Source of the DNA: Pomphorhynchus laevis
Taxonomy: Eukaryota > Acanthocephala > Palaeacanthocephala > Echinorhynchida > Pomphorhynchidae
NCBI GenBank assembly: GCA_012934845.2
Contig: WNNJ02003130.1
Coordinates: 1 to 64,000 of the forward strand
Length of the DNA stretch: 64,000 bases
Reading direction: 5' to 3'
Below, piece after piece: positions 46,148 to 57,231 of the stretch (the first letter of the stretch is position 1; each line of letters begins with the position of its first letter). The position numbers were made by a program, and so were the translations under genes. The notes under the pieces are model-generated. The model was not told the origin of the DNA. It worked only from the letters and a program-made list of their open reading frames with translations, and searched no databases.

Positions 46148-47818
46148 TTCCTTTGACCGTTGAATCGATCGAAGTTATTGAAGATCTTAAAGAAGAAATT
46201 GCAAAAGCCACATTGTTTTCATACAAAGCACATTTACCGTTGTCAATAGAAACGGACGCTTCATATACTTCAATAGGAGCTGTTTTGAGTTAGGAAACGA
46301 GACATGTTGCCTTCTATTCACGGACACTACCGAAAACAATGTTAAATCAATCCAGTGTGGAGAAAGAGGCTTTGGCGATTGTCAGCTCTGTTAAGTACTG
46401 GAAGCACTACCTTCTTGGCAAACCATACAAAATAATCACTGATCAGAGGTCAGTCAGTTTTATGTTCGACAGAACTCATACCAACAAGATAAAAAATGAT
46501 AAGGTAACTCGTTGACGGTTGGAATTAGCACCTTATCAATACGAGATACAGTGCCGAGCTGGAAACAATAATAAGGCAGTTGACGCTATGTCGCGAATAT
46601 CTTATGTGTGTTTGCATCAAGGATCTCTCCGTGAGCTCAATCTAATTCATGTCTCCTTATGTCATCCTGGAATTACTCGTATGCTGCATTATATCAAACA
46701 ATACAATCTACCCTATAATAAGTCAAACGTCGTTAAAGTAACTAGCGGATGCCGTATTTGCGCCTAGGAAAAACCGCAATTCTGTAAACTTACTATGGGT
46801 CATGTTATCAACGCAACACAGCCGTTTGAGCGTCTTAGCATTGATTTTAAAAGTCCTTTGAAGTCTACTACCAGAAATCGATATCTACTATGTATCGTTG
46901 ACGAATTTTCTCGCTTCCCATTCGCGATTTCTTGCTCCGATTGCTGTTCATCCTCGGTAATATCGGTTTTGCGTCAAGTTTTCGTGATTGGAAACATGTA
47001 CCAAGGTACATGTTTCCAATCACGAGAATTTCGCAACTTTTTAACTTCACAATTTGTGTCATCATGTAGGATCACTCTTTATAACCCCAGAGGAAATGGG
47101 CAGGCGGAGAGGTTTGTGGGCATTACTTGGAAAACAGTCAAACTTGCTCTAATGTCGTAAAACCTTCCATTAAAACATTGGGAATCTGTCTTCCCTTCTG
47201 TTCTAGCGTCCATGCGATCTTTGTTGTGCACTAGTACTGGAGAAACACCACACAATCGCATATTTCTCTACCACAGAAATTCAAAAAATTCGTCGATTCC
47301 GCCTTCTTGGCAACAAAATAACTCAACATTTTTGCTCAGAGATGAACGAGCTCGTAAAAATAAGCTACCGCTTCAAGAAGTGAAAATGTTACAGTCCAAC
47401 GGACAATATGCTTTAGTTCGAGATGAAAAGGGCACGAATCGACTATATCTGTTCGAAAACTAGCAAAAGTTCCCCAAGGCGATGATACAGAGATTGATAA
47501 CTGTTCATGTGACGATTTCGAACGCTCATCTAGTCGGTCGACCAGTACCCATGGGCCTATCGAATACGTGACTTCATTGATTCCGCCTGTCAATGATCAA
47601 TCTATATCTCAAGAGCTATCTAAAAGCAAATCCAGAAATACAGAGGCCTATACTCCGTTATTTGACGATCAAATATCTTCCGACATCAACACAAACTATC
47701 AAACAAAGAATGCGAGCAATATTTCAATCATGAGTCAAAATGAACCTCTCAGATCAATGCGAAACGAACGGAGAAGAAGAAAACCACCTTATCTCGACGA
47801 TTATATTTGATCAGGGGA
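46148..47818 (+). pseudogene. Ty3 RNase H and integrase remnant
   Basis: Fossil pol half: RNase H (LSIETDASYTSIGAVLS, then SVEKEALAIVSSVKYWKHYL), the tether region, an integrase zinc-binding region (HVSLCHPGITRM..CRIC, about 46640-46765), the integrase catalytic core (FERLSIDFKSP, VDEFSRFPFA, NPRGNGQAERFV, 46820-47120) and a long C-terminal region ending in a basic RRRRKPPYLDDYI stretch. Broken in several places. A purine-rich tract AGGGGAAGA precedes the LTR. Confidence 0.85.
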
Positions 47819-47822
47819 AGAC

Positions 47823-48026
47823 TGTCATGATCAATAGTTTTGTTATGTCTTATTATCTTGTTATGTTTTAGATATAACAAGATAAAGCCTTTATCGAATA
47901 AAGGCTTTATATACAGGCTTTAATTATTTGTCGAATAAAGCCTTTATCGGTTCTATCTACAACAGTTTATTCGACAATATTGTAAAAACTTATAATCAAG
48001 ACAATATAAAATTATTGATCATGACA
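47823..48026 (+). repeat. Ty3 LTR, copy 2
   Basis: Same 204 bp as 38273-38476 at an offset of exactly 9,550. It is preceded by a polypurine tract, so it functions as the 3' LTR of the left unit and the left LTR of the truncated second unit. Confidence 0.85.
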
Positions 48027-48634
48027 ATTTCCCCCCTGAGCAAATAATCGGTACACATTACTGGATGCTTACCCCCATTCCCCTAATTGATAATTTAATT
48101 TCTCAAATAGCATCATATTCTGTGTTTACAACTGTAGACCTTTCTCAGGTCTACTATCAAATCCATTTGCTAGAAAACGATCGACCGTTCACTGCTTTCG
48201 AGGCAGATGAAAATCTATATCAATATAAACGAATTCCATTTAGATTGACCAACGCAGTGTCCGTCTTTCAACGTATCATGAATCAGATCATCAACGACAA
48301 TGGTCTCGTCGGAGTTTTCGCTTATTTGGATGATATTATAATTTGCGGCTAAAATTTTAACGAACACGATGAAATATATAAACGGTTTTGCGAAGTCGCT
48401 AAGGATGTCAATCTTACTTTGGCTAAGGAGAAAACAAGGTATAGACAAAAGGAATTAGATTTTTTGGGATATAGATTGTCTAACGGCTTTGTGAAACCAG
48501 ATCATAATCGTGTTAAACCATTACTTGATTATCCAGTACCTAGAGACAGGAATTAAATGCAACGACTATTAGGTCTCTTAGCATACTACTCCAAATTGAT
48601 ATCTTTATTCTCTAACAAAATAAGGATATTACTT
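48027..48634 (+). pseudogene. Ty3 reverse transcriptase remnant, copy 2
   Basis: Near-identical to 38477-39084. Fossil, broken in the same way, hence duplicated after decay. Confidence 0.85.
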
Positions 48635-48907
48635 AAAAAAATATTTTTTAACGTGACAAATGCGTGCCAGCGCACGCTTACATGACCACAACAAAACAAA
48701 AATGTAAATCATGTGTCGAGAAGGTGTGACGGTGGAGGTGTTTGAATGTCATAAAGGAGGAAGCGCGGTGGATGTCGAGATAAAGTTGATTCCAGGCGAG
48801 TGAGGCGGCGACGAGGAAGGATTGGAGACCGTAGTTGTTGGAGTAATTGGGAACGTGGAGTAAGAGGGAATTACGGGAACGCAGCGATAGCGATGTGGGC
48901 GAGTGTC
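48635..48907 (-). mobile_element. LINE A 3' end carried by the duplication
   Basis: Identical in layout to 39085-39357, stopping abruptly inside the LINE at GCGAGTGTC. It marks the right breakpoint of the tandem duplication. Confidence 0.85.
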
Positions 48908-49254
48908 TACAACAATATAAATTAGTTAGAATTCTAAATTAAATGATGTTATATCAAAGATAAATCACTTTTGAGATAATGAGTTATCTGTTAATAAATG
49001 ATTTATTTATATAATTATAATTTGTCATTGAGATAAATTAATATTTCGAATAATAATTTTCTTTTTAGTATTTTTGTTATGCGTAAATCGTTGCCTGAAA
49101 ATACCCTTTATATTTTAATATTTCATCAGTAAATGGGAGTTCATGTCTGTAATTAATTCGCCACTAATGAATACTGCGAGTCCGACAAAGCTTGGTGATT
49201 ATCCAACTGTAAAAATCTCTAATTTAATATTCTCTGTAGCAATATCTTGATAAG

Positions 49255-49435
49255 TTTTTACCGAACTCGCTGACCTCCTTTCTCATTGTTCTTTGTCCTC
49301 AATCCCTTTACTCGTTTTTGGCGACTTTAACATCCGCCTAGACCGCCCCTCTTCCACGGATACCAACCGCTTCATCAATATTCTATCCAAGTATAACCAC
49401 AAAACCATCTCTACTGCCCCCACGATAAAAAATAA
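49255..49435 (+). mobile_element. LINE A endonuclease fragment, plus strand
   Basis: The plus strand encodes FTELADLLSHCSLSSIPLLV followed by FGDFNIRLDRPSSTDTNRFI, matching the APE endonuclease part of the copy at 41400-41600 in opposite orientation. About 175 bp. Confidence 0.75.
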
Positions 49436-49579
49436 TTGATTTACAATTGAAAACCCCACATGATTTACATTTTTGTTTTGTTGAACAAAACAAAAATGTT
49501 TTTGTTTTGATATTTTTTTAAGTTTTTACGAAGAGCTAGAAGTTGTAACATATTTTGAATGTTTTACTGTCTACTGCTT

Positions 49580-49970
49580 GAATGAAATACTTTTAATTTA
49601 ATTATTTGCAAATTTAATTGAAATATGATTTTAAATTAAATCGGTGTTGATAGGCAAAATACTACCTATATTCAAAATTACTTTCTGCTATTAAATTAGT
49701 CATCTACAGTTTCCTGTTATTTTTCAGTTGATATCCTTGTGCTGTCAATTTTACAATTTGAATTTTGACTACGCATCACGTTGCTTTAATTCCATTTTGA
49801 AGCAACAGCATTACTCTGCATTTCAGTTGTGGTTTACTCATTAACTACTGATCCAATACCTACATTGAATGTTTTTATTCTTTTACTGTTACCTGATAAT
49901 CATTAAACTAATCTGCTTTTTAAAAAAGTTCGCTCGATTTAAGGCTTGATTTAAATTATAAAAAATCTTA
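49580..49970. repeat. Dispersed repeat related to the 388-bp unit
   Basis: Shares AAATTTAATTGAAAT..GATTTTAAATTAAATC and CATTTCAGT..ACTACTGATCCAATACC with 14660-15690. The part 49736-49957 is nearly identical to 50395-50620, 53140-53360 and (in part) 53934-54090. Confidence 0.7.
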
Positions 49971-50036
49971 TAACAATGTTTTTATATTATTACAGGAACG
50001 AAGAAGAAAATATCAGCTATTAAGCTATTAAGTTAA

Positions 50037-51150
50037 ATATTAAGCTATTTTTTGTTCGATTTTATTCTCAATAAAAGAATTAATATTAATTTTATAATTT
50101 ATTAGTGGAGAGAGTGAAGTAAAATATTTATTTAATCGAATTTTCAATAGCCTACTGCTATCATCTTCAGGAGTAAATGTTACAACATATTTTTACAATT
50201 TTTACATTTACTCCTGATGATGATAGCAGTAGGCTATTGAAAATTCGATTAAATAAATATTTTACTTCACTCTCTATACTAACAAATAATCCAATATGAG
50301 TGAACAAACAATTTATTATATTAATTGTATAATTAATTTTTAAATAACTATAAAATTGTCAACGACTCGACAATTTTGCACAATTAAAATATTAAAATTG
50401 ATATCCTTGTGCTGTCAATTTTACAATTTGAATTTTGACTACGCATCACGTTGCTTCAATTCCATTTTGAAGCAACAGCATTACTCTGCATTTCAGTTGT
50501 GGTTTACTCATTAACTACTGATCCAATACCTACATTGAATGTTTTTATTCTTTTACTGTTACCTGATGATCATTAAACTAATCTGCTTTTTAAAAAAGTT
50601 CGCTCGATTTAAGGCTTTATTTTAACATTTTACAAACTTAATTTCACATATATTGATTAATATAAATTTATATCTGAATATTTTTAAATAAAATTATTAA
50701 TCTTAATTAATCTAATTCTTTTTTGAATTGTAATTGTAGAATTAGGCGCAACCTTCAACTTGAAAGTATTATTTTAATTCTTAAACTGATTATCACTAGT
50801 TTATTGATTTAATTTAAGTTATCCAAAGGTTTTATCTAAATATAGTAATAATATTATTTTATTCATTGCTTACAAGAGCGGTATTACTTAATTAGTCGGT
50901 GATCAATTCGTATAGGAGCAAATAATAAAAATTTGGTGTGTGATGGTCTCGAATTGCGAAATTTAGTTACCGCCCACACCATTTATAGAACACATAAATG
51001 ATGTACTTTGGTTTATAAGCTAAAAATAATCCAGCATTTCAGCGATAAGGAATCAAGTAGAAACAGAACCGAAACATATCTTATTCTTTTTCTTTAGCCT
51101 TCATCCCTCTTTGATGCGGGGTCGGATATGCAGGATTTGGTCCTTTAGTT
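50037..51150. repeat. 1.1-kb segmental duplication, copy 1
   Basis: Matches 52777-53884 almost base for base at an offset of 2,740. It contains the fold-back at 50109-50275, a dispersed repeat and the left half of another fold-back family. The two copies differ at only a handful of positions plus a 2-bp indel near 51103. Confidence 0.85.
50109..50275. mobile_element. Fold-back with 72-bp arms and hammerhead-like hairpins
   Basis: 50109-50180 and 50204-50275 are inverted copies with one or two differences, 23 bp apart. Each arm reads outward CTGA(A/T)GATGATAGCAGTAG, GCTATT, GAAAATTCG. Head-to-head layout as at 12899-13075 and 54117-54273. No coding sequence. Confidence 0.8.
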
Positions 51151-51560
51151 TGCTCTATTCAGAGCTTGGTCCGGGTGTAGTTCGGAAGTATTTATCGTTG
51201 ATTGAGAAGTCCTGCCGCGTCGATGGCGGTGTACACTCTAGCTCTAGTGCGAAGATTGAAGGACTTTATCATTTATACTGACTTTTGACCTGTCATATGA
51301 ATCTCTCACCGAGAGTTGTCCGCGTTTAGCTCACTACGAAGCTGGTATGCTGCGGAAAGTTTACAGGATCACCATGAGGAGGAACGGGCACACACCCTAA
51401 CCGAGAAATATATGCCAAATTACACAATTTACGCGTTCTATAAATGGAATGCACGGTAGCTATTATTCGCAATTCGAATCCATCACACACTGAACGAAAG
51501 AACCACACGAGGATAATATGAAACCGACCAATGAAGTTGTACGGCTCGTGTAAGCAATGA
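50900..51560. repeat. Fold-back repeat family ('GGTGTGTGATGG')
   Basis: 50935-51000 (GGTGTGTGATGG..CCCACACCATTTATAGAAC) is inverted at about 51400-51495 (GTTCTATAAATGG..CATCACACAC). A diverged half copy lies at 51600-51700 and a duplicate at 53645-53735. The central part (51070-51300) is GC-richer and unrecognised. Confidence 0.65.
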
Positions 51561-51869
51561 ATATTTACAAAGACTGCTTACTGTTTACTCTCCGTAGAAC
51601 AATTCGTATAGGAACGAATAATAAAAAATTTGGTCTTTGGTAGGTTATGATATCGAATAATAGTTACAGACCACACCATCTGTTGAACATTTCAATTGTG
51701 CATAAACCAGAATTTCGGCGACAAATGAATTCAGTAGAAACAGTAACATGACCGAAACATGAAATGTAGACGTGGAGTCACTGCTGATGAGGCCCACACA
51801 CGCTGAATGTAGTGTACAGTGATGCTGACACGATCAAAAGAAGCACACGAGGATAATATAAAACCGACT

Positions 51870-52690
51870 ACTGAAAGAATATTAATAATAATTAATATAA
51901 TTTTATAATAATTTTTAAATTTGTATATAAAATTTTTAAAATATTTTAAAAATTATTTAAACATTTATCATTTTTATTAAATTTTCCAATTTATAATTTT
52001 TCCGAAGATTTACAAGTTATGAATTCTACAACGAGGCAACAAATAGGAGATAAACTGAAACTCTCGGAAAACTATGTGTCCTAATAAATCAATAATTTTG
52101 AAGTTTATAAATATAACTTTATAAATTAATAAATTATAATAAATTTAATAAATTATAATACATTATAATAATATTATAATAAATTTATAATATTCGTACT
52201 TTACATTCACGAGTCGTATCTTCCCTTGATTTGCTTCACATATTACTCATTTATTTTTATGTGCTGAGTTTTTTATTGGTTGTCAGTATCCTTAGAGTTA
52301 ATTTGGATTTTAATTATAAATAAATAAAGGGATATAAACAAACTGATACAATTGGTAGAAATGTAAGCTACTCAAACTCGTAAACTAAAATTAATTATTA
52401 TTAAATAATTATATATTGATATTTCATTTTATTTATAAATATTTTTGTTGATATTTGATAATATATTTAATATATTAATTATAGCAAAATTAATTTATTA
52501 TTAAGTAATAATTTTAATATCAAGTAAACGTTTTTAATTTTGAAAATTAATTATCGAGAGTATCTGCTAATAAATCAGTAAATTTATTGATTTAACTTTC
52601 TAATTATTGACTTCGGCACAAAATCATTTGGATGTTTATTATACATTCCAATAATTTCGTATCTTTAATAAAAAATTGAATTAATTATCT
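51870..52690. other. Very AT-rich spacer
   Basis: Simple TATAAT/ATAATTTA runs, no gene. Confidence 0.5.
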
Positions 52691-52780
52691 AACAGAGTAT
52701 ATAATTTATTATTCATCCATAAACGTTTTGCGCTAATGATTTTAAATTTATTTTTTATATTATTGTGTTGATTTATATAT
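52690..52780 (-). mobile_element. Naiad-like PLE 3' scrap
   Basis: Matches 29645-29730 (ATTATTGTGTTGATTTATAT and the preceding WMDNK-coding end). It stops precisely where duplication copy 2 begins. Confidence 0.65.
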
Positions 52781-53884
52781 TAAGCTATTTTTTGTTCGAT
52801 TTTATTCTCAATAAAAGAATTAATATTAATTTTATAATTTATTAGTGGAGAGAGTGAAGTAAAATATTTATTTAATCGAATTTTCAATAGCCTACTGCTA
52901 TCATCTTCAGGAGTAAATGTTACAACATATTTTTACAATTTTTACATTTACTCCTGATGATGATAGCAGTAGGCTATTGAAAATTCGATTAAATAAATAT
53001 TTTACTTCACTCTCTATACTAACAAATAATCCAATATGAGTGAACAAACAATTTATTATATTAATTGTATAATTAATTTTTAAATAACTATAAAATTGTC
53101 AACGACTCGACAATTTTGCACAATTAAAATATTAAAATTGAAATCCTTGTGCTGTCAATTTTACAATTTGAATTTTGACTACGCATCACGTTGCTTCAAT
53201 TCCATTTTGAAGCAACAGCATTACTCTGCATTTCAGTTGTGGTTTACTCATTAACTACTGATCCAATACCTACATTGAATGTTTTTATTCTTTTACTGTT
53301 ACCTGATGATCATTAAACTAATCTGCTTTTTAAAAAAGTTCGCTCGATTTAAGGCTTTATTTTAACATTTTACAAACTTAATTTCACATATATTGATTAA
53401 TATAAATTTATATCTGAATATTTTTAAATAAAATTATTAATCTTAATTAATCTAATTCTTTTTTGAATTGTAATTGTAGAATTAGGCGCAACCTTCAACT
53501 TGAAAGTATTATTTTAATTCTTAAACTGATTATCACTAGTTTATTGATTTAATTTAAGTTATCCAAAGGTTTTATCTAAATATAGTAATAATATTATTTC
53601 ATTCATTGCTTACAAGAGCGGTATTACTTAATTAGTCGGTGACCAATTCGTATAGGAGCAAATAATAAAAATTTGGTGTGTGATGGTCTCGAATTGCGAA
53701 ATTTAGTTACCGCCCACACCATTTATAGAACACATAAATGATGTACTTTGGTTTATAAGCTAAAAATAATCCAGCATTTCAGCGATAAGGAATCAAGTAG
53801 AAACAGAACCGAAACATATCTTATTCTTTTTCTTTAGCCTTCATCCCTCTGATGCGGAGTCGGATATGCAGGATTTGGTCCTCT
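52777..53884. repeat. 1.1-kb segmental duplication, copy 2
   Basis: Counterpart of 50037-51150, including a fold-back at 52849-52920 / 52944-53015. Confidence 0.85.
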
Positions 53885-54116
53885 ATTCTGAACAATTCCA
53901 TTGTTCAAATCTATTTAATAATTTCATTTTTAAAGCAACATCATTACTCTGCATTTCAGTTGTGGTTTACTCATTAACTACTGATCCAATACCTACATTG
54001 AATGTTTTTATTCTTTTACTGTTACCTGATGATCATTAAACTAATCTGCTTTTTAAAAAAGTTCGCTCATTTTAAGACTTGATTTAAATTATAAAAAATC
54101 TTATAACAATGTAGGG

Positions 54117-54273
54117 ACGAAGAAGAAAATATCATTTATTTGATATAAATTCTATATTTCGATAGCTTCTGCTATCATCATCAGGATTAAAAACATTTTG
54201 TTATCTTGATGATGATAGCAGGAGCTATCGAAATATAGAATTTTAATCAAATAAAGGATATTTTCTTCTTCGT
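54117..54273. mobile_element. Fold-back with hammerhead-like hairpins (third type)
   Basis: Arms 54117-54186 and 54203-54273. On the outward strand: CTGATGA, U, GATAGC, loop AGAA, GCTATC, GAAATATAG. The outer ends read ACGAAGAAGAAAATATC / its inverse. The right arm has TTGATGA instead of CTGATGA. A fused half of this end occurs at 49996-50015. Confidence 0.8.
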
Positions 54274-54299
54274 TCCTGTAATAATTATATATTTGAAAT

Positions 54300-54925
54300 G
54301 GAAGAAGATTGTGAGTTTAGTATTTATTATCAAATTATTAAGTTTATTATTTAATTCTTAAATTATGATTTTGCATTATTATGTTTTGCCTATTTTATAA
54401 TTATATTAAATACATAGACTCATTTAGCTGATTTGATTTTTTTAATCGAGTATTTCGCAGGAAATATAACACATTGTGAACATAGAATATGCCAATGATA
54501 TTTAATCTTCAATTGACACAAAAGTCTCTAAATCTCGTATATTTTAGAAATACAAGAGATTATATTTTAGAAAATTAAAAACTTAATTCAATAAAATAAA
54601 ATCGATTAAATAAAAGATTAATTTTAATTTTAATTTAAAATCAAAATTAATTCTTAATAATCTAGATTAAGAATTCTTATAATTAAGAATTCTCATAAGT
54701 AATTCTTATATTTATAATTCTTATAATTCTTTAAAAAAACATTTTTTTATTTTTAAAAATTAAATATCAGCAATAATTTCATTGTCAAATTCTTTAAATT
54801 TGAGTATTTAATTAGACGTTTATTTAATTAGATGTAATTATCGCAAAGAAACACATTATTTTGTTGGCTAGATATACATTAGTCGATTAAATTACTGGAT
54901 AACATTATCTGAAAAGGCATTTCAG
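54300..54925. other. AT-rich stretch upstream of the host exon
   Basis: No promoter element can be named. The sequence just before the exon (GGCATTTCAG, 54916-54925) also fits a splice acceptor, so the ATG exon may be preceded by an untranslated exon. Confidence 0.4.
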
Positions 54926-55078
54926 ATGCAGAGACGGAAGATCAAGCCCATCATACCTAATCGCCCTCATCGTCCGATCCCACCTAAGCCTGCTAATTCT
55001 GAAAAGGCTGAGCAGGAAATTTCCGTTAAATCAGAATTACCCTGCATTGCTCAGAAATCTAATGATACAAGTTCTAAG
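54926..55078 (+). CDS. Host gene, first coding exon
   Basis: 51 codons from ATG to a donor AAG|GTATTT, ending in phase 0. The N-terminus is basic and proline-rich (MQRRKIKPIIPNRPHRPIPP), then acidic and Ser-rich. It joins in phase to 62954-63121. The RR-x-x-I-K-P start is reminiscent of TFIIIB subunit Bdp1 N-termini, but about 107 residues of mostly disordered sequence cannot decide this. Confidence 0.65.
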
Positions 55079-56689
55079 GTATTTTTATCGTTTGTATGAT
55101 GGCATAATATAAATCATTAAGCTCTAAATCATTAATTGATAATTAATTAATTATAAATTATAAATTATAATTTAAGATTTTTTTATTTTATTATTTAATG
55201 AACTAATCTCTAAATTTACAATGTTTTAAATTTAAAGACTGTGAAAAGTGAAGATATTTATTATTCTGTCAAATTTCCAGCTTTTACATTTTTAAAGTCT
55301 TTTGCTTAATATGTATTTGACATCATGAATTAGACATAAATAAGTGAAAACGACTTTAGCAAAACACTTTTATCAGTTTTAATCTACAAATTTAAATCGA
55401 AATCTTATCAGATTAAAATATAAACTTTTTATAAAATAAATTATATTAAAATATATTTAAAAACGATGTACCTTGGCAAAAAATTTTCTTTTTACCATAG
55501 GATAGTCGAACATTCCATTTATTGGTTTGAGGATTCTATATATCAGAGTGTATCCAACTTTTCTGTAAAAGAATCGACTTTATCTTTAAAGTGTTCCACG
55601 ATCGACTTCATAGATGTAGTCTAAGTTGAAGAAAATACGTAAAATCAGTAAATTTAGCAAAATAACTTTCCCTGTTTAAGTTGTTTCCCTCAATAAGTTG
55701 CGTTTATGCAGCTTATTTTTATTTTCACCTAATAATTCTAAATTAAAATGTTTTTATATTTAAGTAAAATCAGTATGAAATGGTAGATCACTAAGCCAAG
55801 TTTCATTTAAATTTTCAAAATTTTTATAATGTTTGTGAAAAAATCTATTAATTCAGGCAATTAATCACGAAATCGCTGAAAACATTTACCTCCGCTTAGC
55901 CATCATACGTCGGTATGAAGTAATATTCCAGATTGACCTTAATCTAGCTGAATTTGGAAGATACGCTGATTGAGAGAAATTTCGCAATCGACCAAAATTT
56001 ACCTCTTTATCGTCTGGCCGATCGCGATCGCCTTGTTAGCTACCCCTGATTTATATTAGCTTGCGGACACGTGTGTCATAATCAAATTATAGCATTCAGT
56101 TAAAAATTAATAAATTTCGAGCCTATTTTCTACAAATTTTAATCATATTTGAAACAATATTTATATTTGAATAAATTTGAAGAAATTTATTGTTATTTAC
56201 TCTAAAATTATTGTTATATTATAACTATACTGTATATCAGTATTGATTTGGAATTCAATTTTAAAATCGAAATTTTTTATTATCTTGTTATAGTCTAATC
56301 ACAATTAAATTTTTAAAACCAATCGCAAAAAGCTTTTCGCAAAAAAGTTTTTTTAATTCAACAATATCTTGGTATTTGATTGTGAAATGTAAATATTTTA
56401 AATGTATATATAGCCGATAGGTAATTTAAAGTAATATAAAATAAGATAATATAAAAATATTTTCTTATAATAAAATAATATAATATTATACTGATATTAT
56501 ATCTAATATCTTACATATTATTTTATAATATTTTATCTTATAATTAAAATTGAAACCACAAAAATTGTATAAAAATTTACTTTATGTAAACTTTAATTTT
56601 TAAAATTTAATAATATAATTTAATAGTAATTTATGATAGTAGTTAATTAATTCTTCTTTTTACATGCTTATCTCATTTCGAGGTCGGAC

Positions 56690-56940
56690 GTCATAATGAG
56701 TATCTTCTACTGAACTCGATCCGCTACTGTTTCCACTTTTCGCTCGTTCTTTGACTTCTTCACAATGACTACACAAAATTTATGCGCGTCGCTTCTGGGG
56801 TATGCCCCAGCTAAGTTCGACTCATCATTTTAAGGGTATTAAGCTGTATTTTTACGGTTTGATACCCTTCCTGACACCAACCCTCCTTATTTTTCAGCCT
56901 GTCTTTAAACCGGCCTTGGCGAAGTTACGATTAATAATTA
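56690..56940 (-). mobile_element. Probable LINE 3'-UTR fragment
   Basis: GC-richer island. The minus strand contains GGTTGGTGTCAGGAAGGGTA followed by a CCGTAAAAA word, resembling a 3'-untranslated motif common in some animal LINEs. The assignment rests on recall of that motif, so it is weak. Confidence 0.35.
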
Positions 56941-57231
56941 AAAATTAATTATAGTTCATAATTAATAGTTAGTTATTATATTATTATAAAATTTAAAAAT
57001 TTGATAAGTTATTGATTAAAAAATGATAAAAATTTATTGACGATCAACAAAATAACTTTAATTATAGATAGTTAGATTTATTAATTGTTTAAGTGGCTAA
57101 TGCCGATAGGCCGCTTACAAGTCCACTGAAGTAAACAATTTTTTTAAAGAATTATGTGACTAAAGTTCATACCACGTAGCCGACGTGACGATTGCAAATT
57201 TGGATCTAATTGAGAGCTTAGCTGCAGGTCC

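Larger units (their letters stand above)
38273..48907 (+). mobile_element. Fossil Ty3/gypsy LTR element, nested and tandemly duplicated
   Basis: Order on the plus strand: LTR (38273-38476), RT part, nested LINE A (39085-43300), nested LINE R (43315-46133), RNase H and integrase (46148-47818), purine-rich tract, LTR (47823-48026), then a second RT part and the first 270 bases of the LINE A tail (to 48907). No gag or protease is present. Positions 38271-39350 and 47821-48900 match at a fixed offset of 9,550 bp, so the unit LTR-to-LTR has been duplicated in tandem and the second unit cut short. The element is broken in several places and looks old; the duplication is recent. Confidence 0.85.

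Noticed and set aside
38273-48026. Dating the Ty3 insertion from its two near-identical LTRs
   Set aside because: The identity extends through RT into the nested LINE, so it reflects a later duplication rather than insertion age.
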